This document shows, one piece after another, positions 55,225-64,000 of a stretch of 64,000 bases of DNA. How positions within the stretch are numbered: the first letter of the stretch is position 1; each line of letters begins with the position of its first letter. The DNA is taken from NCBI GenBank assembly GCA_903832665.1, contig CAILCG010000023.1, forward strand, positions 19,898 to 83,897, in the 5' to 3' direction. Under the pieces are notes generated by a model, which was not told where the DNA came from, did no database searches, and was given only the letters and a program-made list of their open reading frames with translations. Source of the DNA: an uncultured Methanomicrobiales archaeon. Its GTDB lineage: Archaea > Halobacteriota > Methanomicrobia > Methanomicrobiales > Methanospirillaceae. Position numbers and translations under genes: made by a program.

Positions 55225-56148
55225 TCACACATTCAGGATGATCTTTCCCTTTGCATGGCCTGACTGGCTCAGCTCGTGCGCTGTCTTTGCTTCCGCAAGG
55301 GGGAGCACCTTGTCGATGATCACCGTTACTTTTCCCGCGTCGACGAGCCCGCTGATCTCCTGGAGCCGTGCCCCATTCGAGTTCAGCACAAACGATCTGC
55401 CAATCACCCCGTTTGCTGCGGCTGCTTTCTCATCCGCACCGACACTGGAGACGAGGACTCCACCCTTCTTGAGCACGCCCCATGACTTTGCCTGGGTCTC
55501 ACCACCGATCGTATCGAAGACCACGTCCATGCCCTTCAGTTTCCTGCTGAAATCCTCTGACGTGTGATCGATGATCTCGTCAGCACCAAGCGATTTCACC
55601 AGCCCGGCGTTCTTTGCTGAGGTCGTCCCGATGACATAGGCACCAGCCGCCTTGGCAAACTGAACCCCGAAGGTGCCAAGGCCCCCGGATGCGCCATGGA
55701 TCAGGACTTTCTGGCCGGGTTTCAGGCCCGCAACCTCAAAGAGCGCCATCCATGCGGCCTGCGAAGCCAGCGGTATCCCGGCTGCATGGTCGAGCGGGAT
55801 GCTCCTGGGTGCGCTGGCGAGTTCGATCGTCTTCACCGCAACGTATTCGGCATACCCTCCGTTCCGGAGCGTGTCGGGCCGGCAGAAGACTGCATCACCC
55901 TCATTGAAACGCCGGACCAGGGCCCCGGTCTCAGCCACCGTTCCTGCAACATCCCACCCGAGTGTGAGCGGAAGAGCATAGTGGACCATCTGCTCCATGA
56001 ACCCTTCGCGGATCTTCCAGTCCACCGGGTTGACCCCGCAGGCTGCAACTTTTACCAGCACTTCATCGGGCCCGATTGCCGGTTTCGGTACATCTTCGAG
56101 TTTCAGGACGCCCGCGTCCCCGAACGAGTGAATACGGACTGCTTTCAT
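55225..56148 (-). CDS. Zinc-less quinone oxidoreductase-like dehydrogenase (MDR superfamily)
   Basis: About 307 residues from ATG 56148, which lies 12 bases after AGGAGG; the track ATG at 56160 is immediately behind that motif. GRES-like fold with HGASGGLGTFGVQFAKAAGA for NADPH binding and the start VRIHSFGDAGVLKLEDVPKP. No catalytic zinc cysteines. Reduces quinone or enal-type substrates in known members. Confidence 0.9.
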   Translation of the reverse strand: MKAVRIHSFGDAGVLKLEDVPKPAIGPDEVLVKVAACGVNPVDWKIREGFMEQMVHYALPLTLGWDVAGTVAETGALVRRFNEGDAVFCRPDTLRNGGYAEYVAVKTIELASAPRSIPLDHAAGIPLASQAAWMALFEVAGLKPGQKVLIHGASGGLGTFGVQFAKAAGAYVIGTTSAKNAGLVKSLGADEIIDHTSEDFSRKLKGMDVVFDTIGGETQAKSWGVLKKGGVLVSSVGADEKAAAANGVIGRSFVLNSNGARLQEISGLVDAGKVTVIIDKVLPLAEAKTAHELSQSGHAKGKIILNV

Positions 56149-56160
56149 TTTTGCAAACAT

Positions 56161-56484
56161 CCTCCTGATGCCCGATAATCATACCGGAACGGGAAAAAGA
56201 TTTGTTTCGTACCACGGGAGGGATAACGGGAATGGTGCATTATGGACTTAAAAAAAATCCGGGATAATCCGGCGAAAAACGGAACGGGCCACCCGCATTC
56301 CCCTCAGTTACCCTTATTATACCTCACATCGAATGATGGTAAGCACTTTTAACCATTGTGCTGGCAGATGTAAGTCCGACGTGCGATACAACGCATGGCC
56401 TCAAACATGGCTTTGGGATTACAGAGAGTCAGTAATATACTGTACTTTTCTGGACTTACGTTTAGTCTATATGGAGGCTATACT
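56161..56484 (+). promoter_or_regulatory. Promoter and possible structured leader of the S15 operon
   Basis: TATA-like TTATTATACC lies at 56313-56322. In the putative leader GTAAGTCC (56370-56377) pairs perfectly with GGACTTAC (56452-56459), closing about 90 bases, and a GGAG ribosome-binding motif follows at 56473, before the S15 ATG. No ORF with protein character. Confidence 0.5.
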
Positions 56485-56943
56485 ATGGCACGAATGCATG
56501 CTCGAAGAAGAGGCAAGTCATGCTCAGTCCGCCCCTACCGCAAGGAAGCTCCCGCTTGGTCCAACAAGGACGTGGCAGGGATCACAAAAGTTATCCTGGA
56601 ACTCCGGAAGGAAGGCGCGTCGAGCAGCAAGATTGGACTGGTACTCAGGGACAGCTACGGAGTTCCCGATATTAAACTTGCCACCGGCAAGCGTCTCGGG
56701 GATATCCTGAAAGAGAACAATGTCGCGACTGAGATCCCCGAAGATCTCCGGGACCTCATGACAAAGGCGCTCGGTCTGCGCAAGCACCTGAGTGAGAACA
56801 AGAAAGATCTGCACAACAAACGGCAGCTTCAGCTGGTCGAATCCAAGGTTCGCCGCCTCGTGAGATACTACACGGGAAGCAAGAAATTGCCCAAAGAGTT
56901 TGTGTACAAGCCGGAGACGGCAGAGATTCTGCTGTCCAGATAA
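56485..56943 (+). CDS. rps15: 30S ribosomal protein S15 (uS15)
   Basis: 152 residues from ATG 56485 with a GGAGG-type motif upstream; the track ORF starts 30 codons earlier in the leader. MARMHARRRGKSCSVRPYR and LRKHLSENKKDLHNKRQLQ are archaeal S15 signatures. Followed by the RecJ-like gene. Confidence 0.96.
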   Translation: MARMHARRRGKSCSVRPYRKEAPAWSNKDVAGITKVILELRKEGASSSKIGLVLRDSYGVPDIKLATGKRLGDILKENNVATEIPEDLRDLMTKALGLRKHLSENKKDLHNKRQLQLVESKVRRLVRYYTGSKKLPKEFVYKPETAEILLSR

Positions 56944-56971
56944 TCCATCGGCATAATTATCCACAACACCC

Positions 56972-58189
56972 ATGTCGCTTGATACCGCAGCAGAAACCGT
57001 GGCCGAACAGATTCGGCGGCAGGAATTCATCGAGGTGTTCGCACACCACGATGCAGACGGCATAGCCTCTGCTTCAATCCTCTGCCATGCGATGCTGCGC
57101 TCGGGTATCCGCTTCCGGCTCCGTGTCCGGCAGGAGATTACTGCAAAGGATCTGGCCGGAGAAGATCCCTACCTGCTCTGCGATCTCGGTGCGGGCATCA
57201 AGGATCTCCCGCACGACGCGATAGTGGTGGATCACCACCTCCCGGAATTCGAAGGTGAGTTCCATGCCAACCCACGGCTTGCCAGTATTGACGGCGATCG
57301 CGAACTCTCGGCAGCAGGCACCGCGTACGTAGTCGCCCAGAAGATGGGAGACAACCGCGACCTTGCCGGGCTCGTGATACCGGGGATACTTGGCGACGGG
57401 CAGGAGATGACCGGCAAGAACCTCGAGATCTTCAACGAGGCGATTACCAATGGCATCATTGTACCGGACCGGGGACTCACCCTGCCGGGCAGGGACATGA
57501 CCGAACGGTTCTACACCGCGATCAGCCCCTACCTTGAGGGTGTGAGTGGCGCAGAAGAACTCATCTCGACGTTCATCAACCAGTCCGCTGGTACTGATGG
57601 TATCAAACTCGATACCCTGCTCTCGCAGGTCATCATCACGGCAGCAAAGGACACCACCCTTGCCGGCCTGAATGCGATCTACGGCGATACGTATCACCTC
57701 CAGCGCGAAGTGATCGAGGACGCCCACGCACTCACCGCGGTCATCGATGCCTGCGGAAAAGCCGGGCGCGGCGATCTTGCTGCATCCATCTGCCTCCGGT
57801 CGTCTCACGACATAGATCGGGCATGGGAGATTGCACGAAAGCACCGCGTCGGGGTGATCGATGCGATCCACACGGCACACCCCGCGGAGGGAGTGTCCGG
57901 TGTCTATGAAGTGAAGGATGCCACGCTCGCCAGCGATGTGGCCGATGTGTTTGCCCGTTACCGGGTAAACACCCGGCCGGTACTGGTGTACGCACGGGAT
58001 GGGAGATCCTGCCGTATCTCGGCACGATGCCCTGCCGGCGTTGAACATGAACTCGGCCCCCTGCTCCGGACCCTTGCACTCGCAAACAACGGAAACGGTG
58101 GCGGGCACAACCGGCGGGCAGGTGCAACCATTCCCTGCGACCAGATCGGTGCGTTTACAAAAGCATGGCAGGAAGCGGTGGCATCATGA
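56972..58189 (+). CDS. RecJ-like DHH family phosphoesterase (GAN type)
   Basis: 405 residues. DHH motifs HHDADGIASA and DAIVVDHHLPEFEG, C-terminal DHHA1 with NGNGGGHNRRAGATI. Archaeal RecJ-like GAN is a 5'-3' single-strand nuclease linked to GINS; other archaeal DHH proteins digest RNA. Location between S15 and S3Ae is typical for this family in Euryarchaeota. Confidence 0.9.
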   Translation: MSLDTAAETVAEQIRRQEFIEVFAHHDADGIASASILCHAMLRSGIRFRLRVRQEITAKDLAGEDPYLLCDLGAGIKDLPHDAIVVDHHLPEFEGEFHANPRLASIDGDRELSAAGTAYVVAQKMGDNRDLAGLVIPGILGDGQEMTGKNLEIFNEAITNGIIVPDRGLTLPGRDMTERFYTAISPYLEGVSGAEELISTFINQSAGTDGIKLDTLLSQVIITAAKDTTLAGLNAIYGDTYHLQREVIEDAHALTAVIDACGKAGRGDLAASICLRSSHDIDRAWEIARKHRVGVIDAIHTAHPAEGVSGVYEVKDATLASDVADVFARYRVNTRPVLVYARDGRSCRISARCPAGVEHELGPLLRTLALANNGNGGGHNRRAGATIPCDQIGAFTKAWQEAVAS

Positions 58190-58431
58190 TGCAGATCGAA
58201 GGCCGGATTATTACCCGGCACCGGAATGCAGGCGCAGTTGCCTCGGCTTTGACACCTGACAACATGCGTACCATGACGACTGCTGCAGATGGCGACAGGG
58301 TAACAACCGTGATCACCGGTACACAATGCCGGTCGGTCATTGCTTCGGTGGATGATTATCTGATGAATCTGGCAATAGCGGAAGACGCTACCGTCATTCC
58401 GCGCTCGAACAACAATCACCAGGTGATGTAA
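58186..58431 (+). CDS. KEOPS complex subunit Pcc1
   Basis: 81 residues from ATG 58186, with ATGA overlap to the DHH gene. Small alpha/beta protein with VDDYLMNLAIAEDATVI near the end, matching Pcc1, the dimerising subunit of KEOPS that makes t6A37 in tRNA. The track's first seven residues come from the overlapping gene. Confidence 0.75.
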   Translation: MMQIEGRIITRHRNAGAVASALTPDNMRTMTTAADGDRVTTVITGTQCRSVIASVDDYLMNLAIAEDATVIPRSNNNHQVM

Positions 58432-58433
58432 GT

Positions 58434-59039
58434 ATGGCAAAGAAGAAACAGGTTGGAAGAAGAGTAGAAGGCTGGAAGGCCAAGAGCTGGTACAAGGTGC
58501 ACACCCCCGACAACCTCGGGAAAGTGTTCATCGGCGATACCATTGCAAACGATGCTGAGAGCGTTGTCGGTCGTATCATGACTTCAACGCTCGGCGAGAT
58601 CACCAATGATTACGCCAAGCAGCACATGAAGATGAGCTTTAAGATCAACTCCGTAGCAGGCGACTCAGCATACACCGAGTTCGTTGGCCACGACGTAACG
58701 AGGGATTACCTCCGCTCGCTCGTCAAGCGCCGCAGCTCCCGCGTGGACTGCCATGTTCCGCTGGTCACTAAGGATGGCAAGAAAGTCCACCTGACCATCA
58801 GCTGCTACACGTTTGCCCGTGCCAACATCTCGCAGGAGCACGCAATCCGCAAGATCATCACAGAAGCGGTTATTGCGCAGGCATCCGCGTGGGATCTGAC
58901 CACGCTCGTCAACGCGATCGTCTCGGGTGAGATCTCACGGGATCTCTTCAAGGCAGTCAAGATCATCTACCCGACCCGCAGGGTCGAGATCGTCAAGTCC
59001 AAGGTTCAACCCATCGCTGCCCGGATTTCGACCGCTTAA
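58434..59039 (+). CDS. rps3ae: 30S ribosomal protein S3Ae (eS1)
   Basis: 201 residues. VGRRVEGWKAKSWYKVHTP and LVKRRSSRVDCHVPLVTKDG fit S3Ae/eS1. Two bases after Pcc1; end of the four-gene operon, followed by a long T run at 59038-59055 that could terminate. Confidence 0.96.
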   Translation: MAKKKQVGRRVEGWKAKSWYKVHTPDNLGKVFIGDTIANDAESVVGRIMTSTLGEITNDYAKQHMKMSFKINSVAGDSAYTEFVGHDVTRDYLRSLVKRRSSRVDCHVPLVTKDGKKVHLTISCYTFARANISQEHAIRKIITEAVIAQASAWDLTTLVNAIVSGEISRDLFKAVKIIYPTRRVEIVKSKVQPIAARISTA

Positions 59040-59184
59040 TTTTTTTTTGTTTTTGTACGGCTCGTACCGTGCAGGTTTTTTCACATCAGGATCAGGCCAG
59101 AGATGACTGGCGGATTTGAAAGAGCCGTTGCCAGGCCCCCCATGGTCCGAATGTTAATAAAATTCCCGCCCATATTTGTATTCC

Positions 59185-60603
59185 ATGACCTCCATCATCA
59201 CCGATCCCCTCCACCAGAAACTCCTCCTTGCCGCGATAGCACTCAGTGTGGTCATGGACGGGATCGATGGATCGATCGTTAACGTGGCACTCCCGACAAT
59301 GGCCGCATACTTTGACACAGACACGGGAACGATCGCGTGGGTCATCATCACGTACCTCCTCATGATGGCCGGGCTTCTCCTGGTCTTCGGGAAACTCGCC
59401 GACCGGGGTCTTGCAAAAAAACTATTCCTCGTGGGTTTTATTATCTTCACGGTCTGTTCCGCGGCCTGCGGGATCGCCCCCACGCTCGATATCCTTCTCG
59501 CGGCACGAATCCTGCAGGGAACCGGGGCTGCGATGATCGCGGCTGTTGCCCCGCTGCTCTGCATCCGGTACCTGCCCAAGGAGATGCTGGGCACGGCCCT
59601 TGGCGTGATCGCCGCAACTGCATCCATCGGGTTTGCGGCCGGGCCGGCGATTGGCGGAATCCTCACCCAGTACCTCTCGTGGCACTGGATCTTCTTAGTC
59701 AACATCCCGATCGGCATCATCGGGATCCTCTTTGCGTCCCGTGTGATTCCCCCCGACCAGCCGGAAGACTGCACCACAAGGTGCTTTGACTACCCGGGCG
59801 CAGTCGCGCTCTTTGGCGCCATGATCTGTTGTACCTTTGTGCTGGAGGAGGTCGCCGCCCGCGGGATAACAAACCCGCTGATCCTTACCTGCGGAGTCCT
59901 CTTCCTGGTCTGCCTGGCATTGTTTGTCCTCCGGGAGCTCACGACACCTGAACCGATGGTGAACATACGGATATTCGCCAAGTGGCAGTTCACTGCGGTC
60001 CTCGTGGCGTTCCTGCTGGTGAATATCATCTTCATGGGGATCATCTACCTCCTTCCCTTCTATCTCGCGAGCGAGATGCACTTCGACCTGGCAACCAGCG
60101 GCCTGTATCTCCTGATTCCGCCAGCGGGAATCGCTGTCCTCAGCATCCCGTTCGGGCAATGGTCGGACCGGTACGGTCGCCGGGTGTTTGCAGTTGCAGC
60201 CTGCGGGCTGTTCGTCCTCTTCAGCGCCATCTTTGCCGTCCTCTCGCCGGAATCCGGGCTTCTTCCCCTGCTCGCGGGCCTCATACTGATGGGAGTGGCC
60301 TTCGGGATTGCCGCCGGGTCGGCCTCAAGCAGGATCATTGAGAGTGCCCCCGCAGGAGAGGGGGGGTCCGGATCCTCGCTGATGGTGACCACCATCTATT
60401 TCGGCGGCGTGCTGGGGACGGCAATCTACGCAATGCTCTTCACGTTCGCTACGGCAGATGCCGGGGGGGTTGTTGCATTTACCGCACTCGATTCTGCAAC
60501 ATTCCAGTACGGGTTCCATCTTACGATGGTCGCGGGTCTTGCGCTCTCAGTGATCCCGCTGGTGCTCTCGGCGATTGTGCCGGATGAGAAGAGAGCGGCG
60601 TGA
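59185..60603 (+). CDS. MFS transporter, DHA2 (EmrB/QacA) type
   Basis: 472 residues from ATG 59185. 12-14 helices with IALSVVMDGIDGSIVNVALPTM and GRFGFAAGP-like segment ASIGFAAGPAIGGILTQYLSWHWIF (antiporter motif C region). Probably a proton-driven drug or solute exporter. Monocistronic. Confidence 0.9.
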   Translation: MTSIITDPLHQKLLLAAIALSVVMDGIDGSIVNVALPTMAAYFDTDTGTIAWVIITYLLMMAGLLLVFGKLADRGLAKKLFLVGFIIFTVCSAACGIAPTLDILLAARILQGTGAAMIAAVAPLLCIRYLPKEMLGTALGVIAATASIGFAAGPAIGGILTQYLSWHWIFLVNIPIGIIGILFASRVIPPDQPEDCTTRCFDYPGAVALFGAMICCTFVLEEVAARGITNPLILTCGVLFLVCLALFVLRELTTPEPMVNIRIFAKWQFTAVLVAFLLVNIIFMGIIYLLPFYLASEMHFDLATSGLYLLIPPAGIAVLSIPFGQWSDRYGRRVFAVAACGLFVLFSAIFAVLSPESGLLPLLAGLILMGVAFGIAAGSASSRIIESAPAGEGGSGSSLMVTTIYFGGVLGTAIYAMLFTFATADAGGVVAFTALDSATFQYGFHLTMVAGLALSVIPLVLSAIVPDEKRAA

Positions 60604-60667
60604 CCGGGCGGGACACTCCCCACGACCAAGAAACCTAATTACCCCGCCCGTCCAACATTCCCTACTC

Positions 60668-61903
60668 ATGACCGCGAGCAGGATTCTTTTTATCGTTCTC
60701 GATGGAATCTCCGATCGCCCCTGCCCGGCGCTCGGGGGCACCACCCCGCTTGCAGCAGCAAAAACTCCTGTACTTGACAGACTCGCACAGGAAGGCTGCT
60801 GTGGTATTATGGATACCATCGCGCCGGGCGTCCGCCCGGGTTCTGACACCGCACATCTCGCCCTGCTCGGGTATGATCCTTACAAGTACTATACCGGCCG
60901 GGGACCGCTCGAATGCGAAGGCTCGGGCATCCACATGGAGGCCGGCATGATCGGGTTCCGGTGCAACTACGCCACCCTATCCAAAGAGGGACTGGTCACG
61001 AATCGCCGCGCCGGCCGCATCCACGATACTGCCACCTTGAGCGCCGCCATCCAGGACGGAGTCGATCTCTCGAAGTTTGGCGTGGAATTCACGTTCCGTT
61101 CAGGGGCCGGCCACCGGGCCGCCCTTGCACTCAAGGGAGAGGGCATCGGTCACTGCGTCACCTCCAATGATCCCAAGAAAGAGGGAGTCAAGCCGCTCAC
61201 GGTCAATGCGATCAAAAAGACACCCGCCCATGAAAAGACAGCCGCAGTCTGCAACGAGTTCGTCCACCAGTCCACGAAGATTCTCTTCGATCACTCGATG
61301 AACAGGGACCGGCTCGCCCAGAATCTCAACCCGGCCAATGTCGTGCTGATGCGGGGAGCCGGCGAGATGGGGAAGTACGAACCCTTTCAGGAAAAATACG
61401 GGATCACGGGATCGGTCATCTCCGCTGCAAGCCTCATCACGGGCATCGGCCGGGCAGTCGGCCTCCCGCATATCGAGGTTGCCGGCGCCACCGGCTCGCA
61501 GAACAGCAACGTTGCCGGCAAGATCACCGCCGCCCTCAACGAGCTAAAGACCAAAGAGTTCGTACTCATGAACGTCAAGGGCGCCGATGAGTCCGGCCAT
61601 GACGGACTTGCGGAACAGAAGCGGGATTTCATCCAGAAGATCGACCCGCTGCTCGAACCCCTGCTGGGGCTTAAGGACACCATCATCATCGTCTGCGGGG
61701 ACCACTCGACACCCTGCACCATCAAGGATCACAGCGCCGATCCGGTGCCGGTCCTGATCCATGGCGACGGGGTCCGTATGGACGATGTCTTCCATTACGA
61801 TGAATACCATTGCGCAAAAGGCGGGCTCAACCGGATCCGGGGTACCGACCTGTTACCGATCGTCCTTGACCTGGTCAACAAATCCCATAAATTCGGGGCC
61901 TGA
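60668..61903 (+). CDS. apgM: 2,3-bisphosphoglycerate-independent phosphoglycerate mutase, archaeal type
   Basis: 411 residues from ATG 60668; the longer track start adds residues from the leader. LFIVLDGISDRP carries the metal Asp, PGSDTAHLALLG the phospho-Ser, and ESGHDGLAEQKRD with CGDHSTPCTIKDHSADPV the remaining metal ligands. Interconverts 3- and 2-phosphoglycerate, directly before enolase in the pathway. Confidence 0.95.
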   Translation: MTASRILFIVLDGISDRPCPALGGTTPLAAAKTPVLDRLAQEGCCGIMDTIAPGVRPGSDTAHLALLGYDPYKYYTGRGPLECEGSGIHMEAGMIGFRCNYATLSKEGLVTNRRAGRIHDTATLSAAIQDGVDLSKFGVEFTFRSGAGHRAALALKGEGIGHCVTSNDPKKEGVKPLTVNAIKKTPAHEKTAAVCNEFVHQSTKILFDHSMNRDRLAQNLNPANVVLMRGAGEMGKYEPFQEKYGITGSVISAASLITGIGRAVGLPHIEVAGATGSQNSNVAGKITAALNELKTKEFVLMNVKGADESGHDGLAEQKRDFIQKIDPLLEPLLGLKDTIIIVCGDHSTPCTIKDHSADPVPVLIHGDGVRMDDVFHYDEYHCAKGGLNRIRGTDLLPIVLDLVNKSHKFGA

Positions 61904-61921
61904 AGGATTAGCGGGGTACAG

Positions 61922-62767
61922 ATGAGAGACCGAGCCGTAAAAAACTGGCATAAGCACTGCCTGCTTCCTGATGGCACCGAGCTGCAGGAGCACAGCTTAA
62001 AGACCGACCGGGATATTGTCATCGGGGAATTCTGCCAGATCGATTACGGCCTGAGGGGTGCGGATGTCTATGTCGGGGAGTCCTCGAAGATCCGCGAGTA
62101 CGTCTGGGCAAACGGCGATGCACGGATCGGCAACCTCTGCGAGATCGGCAGCGATGTGATCGCAAAGAAAGATGCGTATATCGGTGAAGGCGTGAAGATA
62201 AACGGCAGGCTGGTCGTTGCCGGGGCTCTCGATATCGGCGAGAAAGTCGAGATTAAGGAAGGGTTCGAGGCGACCGGCGCCATCGAGGTGCGAAACCCGA
62301 TGCCAGTCTTCATGTTCATCCTCATCTACTTCATGACGATGCTCAAGATCCAGAACGAGAAAGAACTCGACCGGATCATCGACAACCTCTTCTCGGAAGA
62401 TGACGAAAAGCGGGAGATCCCGCTCATGATCCCCGCCCGCTCAAAACTCGATATGAAACATTTCTCCGTTCCCTCGACCATGAAGATCGGGAAGAACTGC
62501 CGGCTCCACGGGAATATCCGGGCGGGCTCGATCGATGTCCAGCAGAACACCGTGATCTTCGGCAGCCTCCGGGCGCGACACGAGATCAGCGTGGTTGAGG
62601 GGGTCACGATCCACGGCAACGTGGAGAGCGGCAGTACCGTCCATGTAAAAAAGGGCGCCCATATCCTTGGGAATGTAATCGCAAAGGCGATCGTACTCCA
62701 CGAGGAGGCAAGAGTTGACGGGACAATTCAGGCACCGCATGGTATGCGGATCGAGAGGGGACCATGA
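61922..62767 (+). CDS. Polymer-forming/bactofilin-like beta-helix protein
   Basis: 281 residues. Short-repeat beta-helix at both ends (for example IREYVWANGDARIGNLCEIG and IHGNVESGSTVHVKKGAHI) with a hydrophobic stretch FMFILIYFMTMLKI in the middle that may contact a membrane. The C-terminal half is bactofilin-like. Bactofilins polymerise at the envelope. The next gene starts with a 4-base overlap, indicating a joint function. Confidence 0.75.
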   Translation: MRDRAVKNWHKHCLLPDGTELQEHSLKTDRDIVIGEFCQIDYGLRGADVYVGESSKIREYVWANGDARIGNLCEIGSDVIAKKDAYIGEGVKINGRLVVAGALDIGEKVEIKEGFEATGAIEVRNPMPVFMFILIYFMTMLKIQNEKELDRIIDNLFSEDDEKREIPLMIPARSKLDMKHFSVPSTMKIGKNCRLHGNIRAGSIDVQQNTVIFGSLRARHEISVVEGVTIHGNVESGSTVHVKKGAHILGNVIAKAIVLHEEARVDGTIQAPHGMRIERGP

Positions 62768-63603
62768 CAACCATAGCAGAAATTTTTGAGCTCGAAACGA
62801 TCCGGTTCATCGAGCCATCGTTTGCAGACCTGACGGACACCCGGTTTAACGCCCTGCTGGCGGGACACGATGCCCGGGAGGGCCGTCTCCTGCTGGACGA
62901 GGCTGAAGAACCTCTTGCCCTTGCCTTCCAGGGAACGGATGGATGGGTTGCTGGCTCATTCCTCTGCCGGAATCCGTCTGTCCCCCTCATCGACCTCTTC
63001 GAGAGCGTGAACGGCGAGATCTTCCAGGAGAACCGGGCGATTTTCGCCGCAGCGGTCCGGGAATATTACAGCAATGCCCTCACCGCGGAAGTCCCCCCCT
63101 CCATCGAGGATCTCAATCCCGCCCGGAGGGGAATTCTCGGGACCCTGATCGAGAACATCTGGGGAAGCGGTACGGGTGAGACCTGCGTGGACTGCTGCTG
63201 CGGCTCGGGGGTCGGCTCGCTGGTGCTCCGGGATCTCAATTACTCGCCGCTCTCGTACGACAACGATGCGGCTCTCCTGTCACGGGGACTTTTTGCCAAG
63301 CGCCTCCTGCCCGCAGAGACGATGTGCATCAATGCGATGATCGCATCGCAGTACGTGGAACCCTCGCCCAAGGGAATCGGCATCATGATGGGCGATATCA
63401 ACACGTTTACCCAGGATATGTGGGAAGCGATCGTCAGGGAACTCTTCGCAGCCACCAAAGAGACCCTGATCACCGTGGGAACAGAACCCGAAGCCCGGCT
63501 CGTGGCCTCATGGGGAGAGGATATGGGGCGCATCGTTGACGTAACGAGAAATCCCAAGGATCCCATCTATGATCTCTGGGTGTGCGAGGCGCACATCGCA
63601 TAG
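62764..63603 (+). CDS. Rossmann-like protein of unknown function (methyltransferase-like)
   Basis: 279 residues. Middle part has CVDCCCGSGVGSLVLRDL, resembling the AdoMet-binding loop of methyltransferases, and a following YDNDAALLSR acidic end. No substrate motif. Translationally coupled to the bactofilin-like gene (ATGA). Could be a true enzyme acting on the polymer or an inactive paralog. Confidence 0.65.
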   Translation: MTTIAEIFELETIRFIEPSFADLTDTRFNALLAGHDAREGRLLLDEAEEPLALAFQGTDGWVAGSFLCRNPSVPLIDLFESVNGEIFQENRAIFAAAVREYYSNALTAEVPPSIEDLNPARRGILGTLIENIWGSGTGETCVDCCCGSGVGSLVLRDLNYSPLSYDNDAALLSRGLFAKRLLPAETMCINAMIASQYVEPSPKGIGIMMGDINTFTQDMWEAIVRELFAATKETLITVGTEPEARLVASWGEDMGRIVDVTRNPKDPIYDLWVCEAHIA

Positions 63604-63620
63604 AAAAACTAAAAAAAGGA

Positions 63621-63821
63621 TTATTCGGGGATCAGGGCACGCTTTAACTGCTCGCTGACCGAATGACCGGTCGCGTGCACACTCTTGAACGGGGGGGTGC
63701 ATGATCTGATTCCCCTTTTCTGGGAAAACATCTCCTCAGGGCGGAGATTCTCCCCCGTAAGTGTCCGGATCAGGTTCTGCAGATCTTTTTTCACCTGCAG
63801 CTCCTGCTCATCATTATCCAT
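63621..63821 (-). CDS. Small soluble protein of unknown function
   Basis: 66 residues, charged, helical start (DEQELQVKKDLQNLIRTLTG). Coding character is acceptable but short. Convergent with the gene at 62764. No family. Confidence 0.45.
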   Translation of the reverse strand: MDNDEQELQVKKDLQNLIRTLTGENLRPEEMFSQKRGIRSCTPPFKSVHATGHSVSEQLKRALIPE

Positions 63822-63879
63822 GGTAAGTACTCATATGTGCATCGGGATAAAGAATTTTGTGCTCTGTAGAAAACCTCAA

Positions 63880-64000
63880 TGATGAGAAATTGTAGGAACG
63901 TGTGAATGTTACAAACAATCATTTTGGTAGCGATTTCTTTTGTCTGAATCAGAAATCTTCGAGCTTTGAGATCGTCGCTGAACTTTCTTTTCAGGACAGA
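63880..64000 (-). mobile_element. C-terminal end of a DDE transposase, cut by the window edge
   Basis: The minus-strand frame reads LKRKFSDDLKARRFLIQTKE then TKMIVCNIH and VFYRAQ, the arrangement at the end of IS4/IS5-like DDE transposases. It has no in-frame stop until inside the small gene at 63621-63821, so the end may be degenerate. The main body lies outside the window. Confidence 0.45.

Overview
The window is archaeal and most probably comes from a methanogen of the order Methanomicrobiales (Methanoregula-like; this genus-level guess is an inference from overall protein character). Support comes from an archaeal ribosomal protein/RNA polymerase operon (S13-S4-S11-rpoD-L18e-L13-S9-rpoN-rpoK-enolase-S2), the archaeal mevalonate branch with isopentenyl phosphate kinase and type 2 IPP isomerase, a KEOPS Pcc1 gene beside S3Ae, an archaeal-type phosphoglycerate mutase, and many COG1361/CARDB-type surface proteins. 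No methanogenesis genes are in the window. Most of it is moderately GC-rich; two stretches (about 7.7-8.6 kb and 19.3-22.3 kb) are clearly AT-rich and look acquired.

Layout. 0-7.7 kb: a DNA repair glycosylase, an ABC1/UbiB kinase-like protein, two exported proteins, an orphan DNA methyltransferase, an acetyltransferase, an HdeD-like membrane protein and a UbiA prenyltransferase split by a frameshift. 7.7-15.5 kb: an AT-rich membrane protein gene behind a perfect palindrome, a YgjP-type metalloprotease, then a six-gene minus-strand operon (PadR regulator, HAAS-domain protein, DUF4097 toastrack protein, CARDB surface protein, FtsX/MacB permease, ABC ATPase) with a palindromic operator at its head, then a CDF metal exporter. 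15.5-22.3 kb is an accessory island: a gene-free array of about 28 degenerate copies of a 25-bp dyad repeat, a MntA-HepT toxin-antitoxin pair, an AlbA/Schlafen-like regulator, three copies of a dispersed GC-rich repeat, a frameshifted zinc-ribbon membrane protein and a frameshifted gene resembling Pycsar-type nucleotidyl cyclases.

22.3-35.9 kb is one long minus-strand housekeeping superoperon for translation, transcription, glycolysis and isoprenoid lipid precursors, with tRNA-Pro(CGG) inside and tRNA-Ser(GCU) at its head. 36-40.4 kb holds two lipoproteins with near-identical signal peptides, a large non-coding duplication and VapBC. At 40.4-41.2 kb two head-to-head genes (GNAT and TauE) have both lost their 5' ends at one junction. 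41.2-45.2 kb is a five-gene array of CBS-domain proteins (18 CBS motifs in all). 45.5-46.5 kb is an Era-like GTPase plus zinc-ribbon protein. 46.9-50.1 kb is a second CARDB-ATPase-permease cassette. 50-56 kb: regulators, a HEPN-like protein, a MarR-MATE pair, TrmO and an oxidoreductase. 56.4-59 kb is S15-RecJ-like DHH-Pcc1-S3Ae behind a possible structured leader. 59-63.8 kb has an MFS exporter, phosphoglycerate mutase, a beta-helix cytoskeletal-like protein and an unknown Rossmann-like protein; a transposase tail enters at the right edge.

A pattern runs through the window: six genes are broken by seven single-base deletions, five of them in homopolymer runs, and one more gene by an amber codon. 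Uniform direction and homopolymer context argue mainly for sequence or assembly error, so these genes are annotated here over their full repaired spans.
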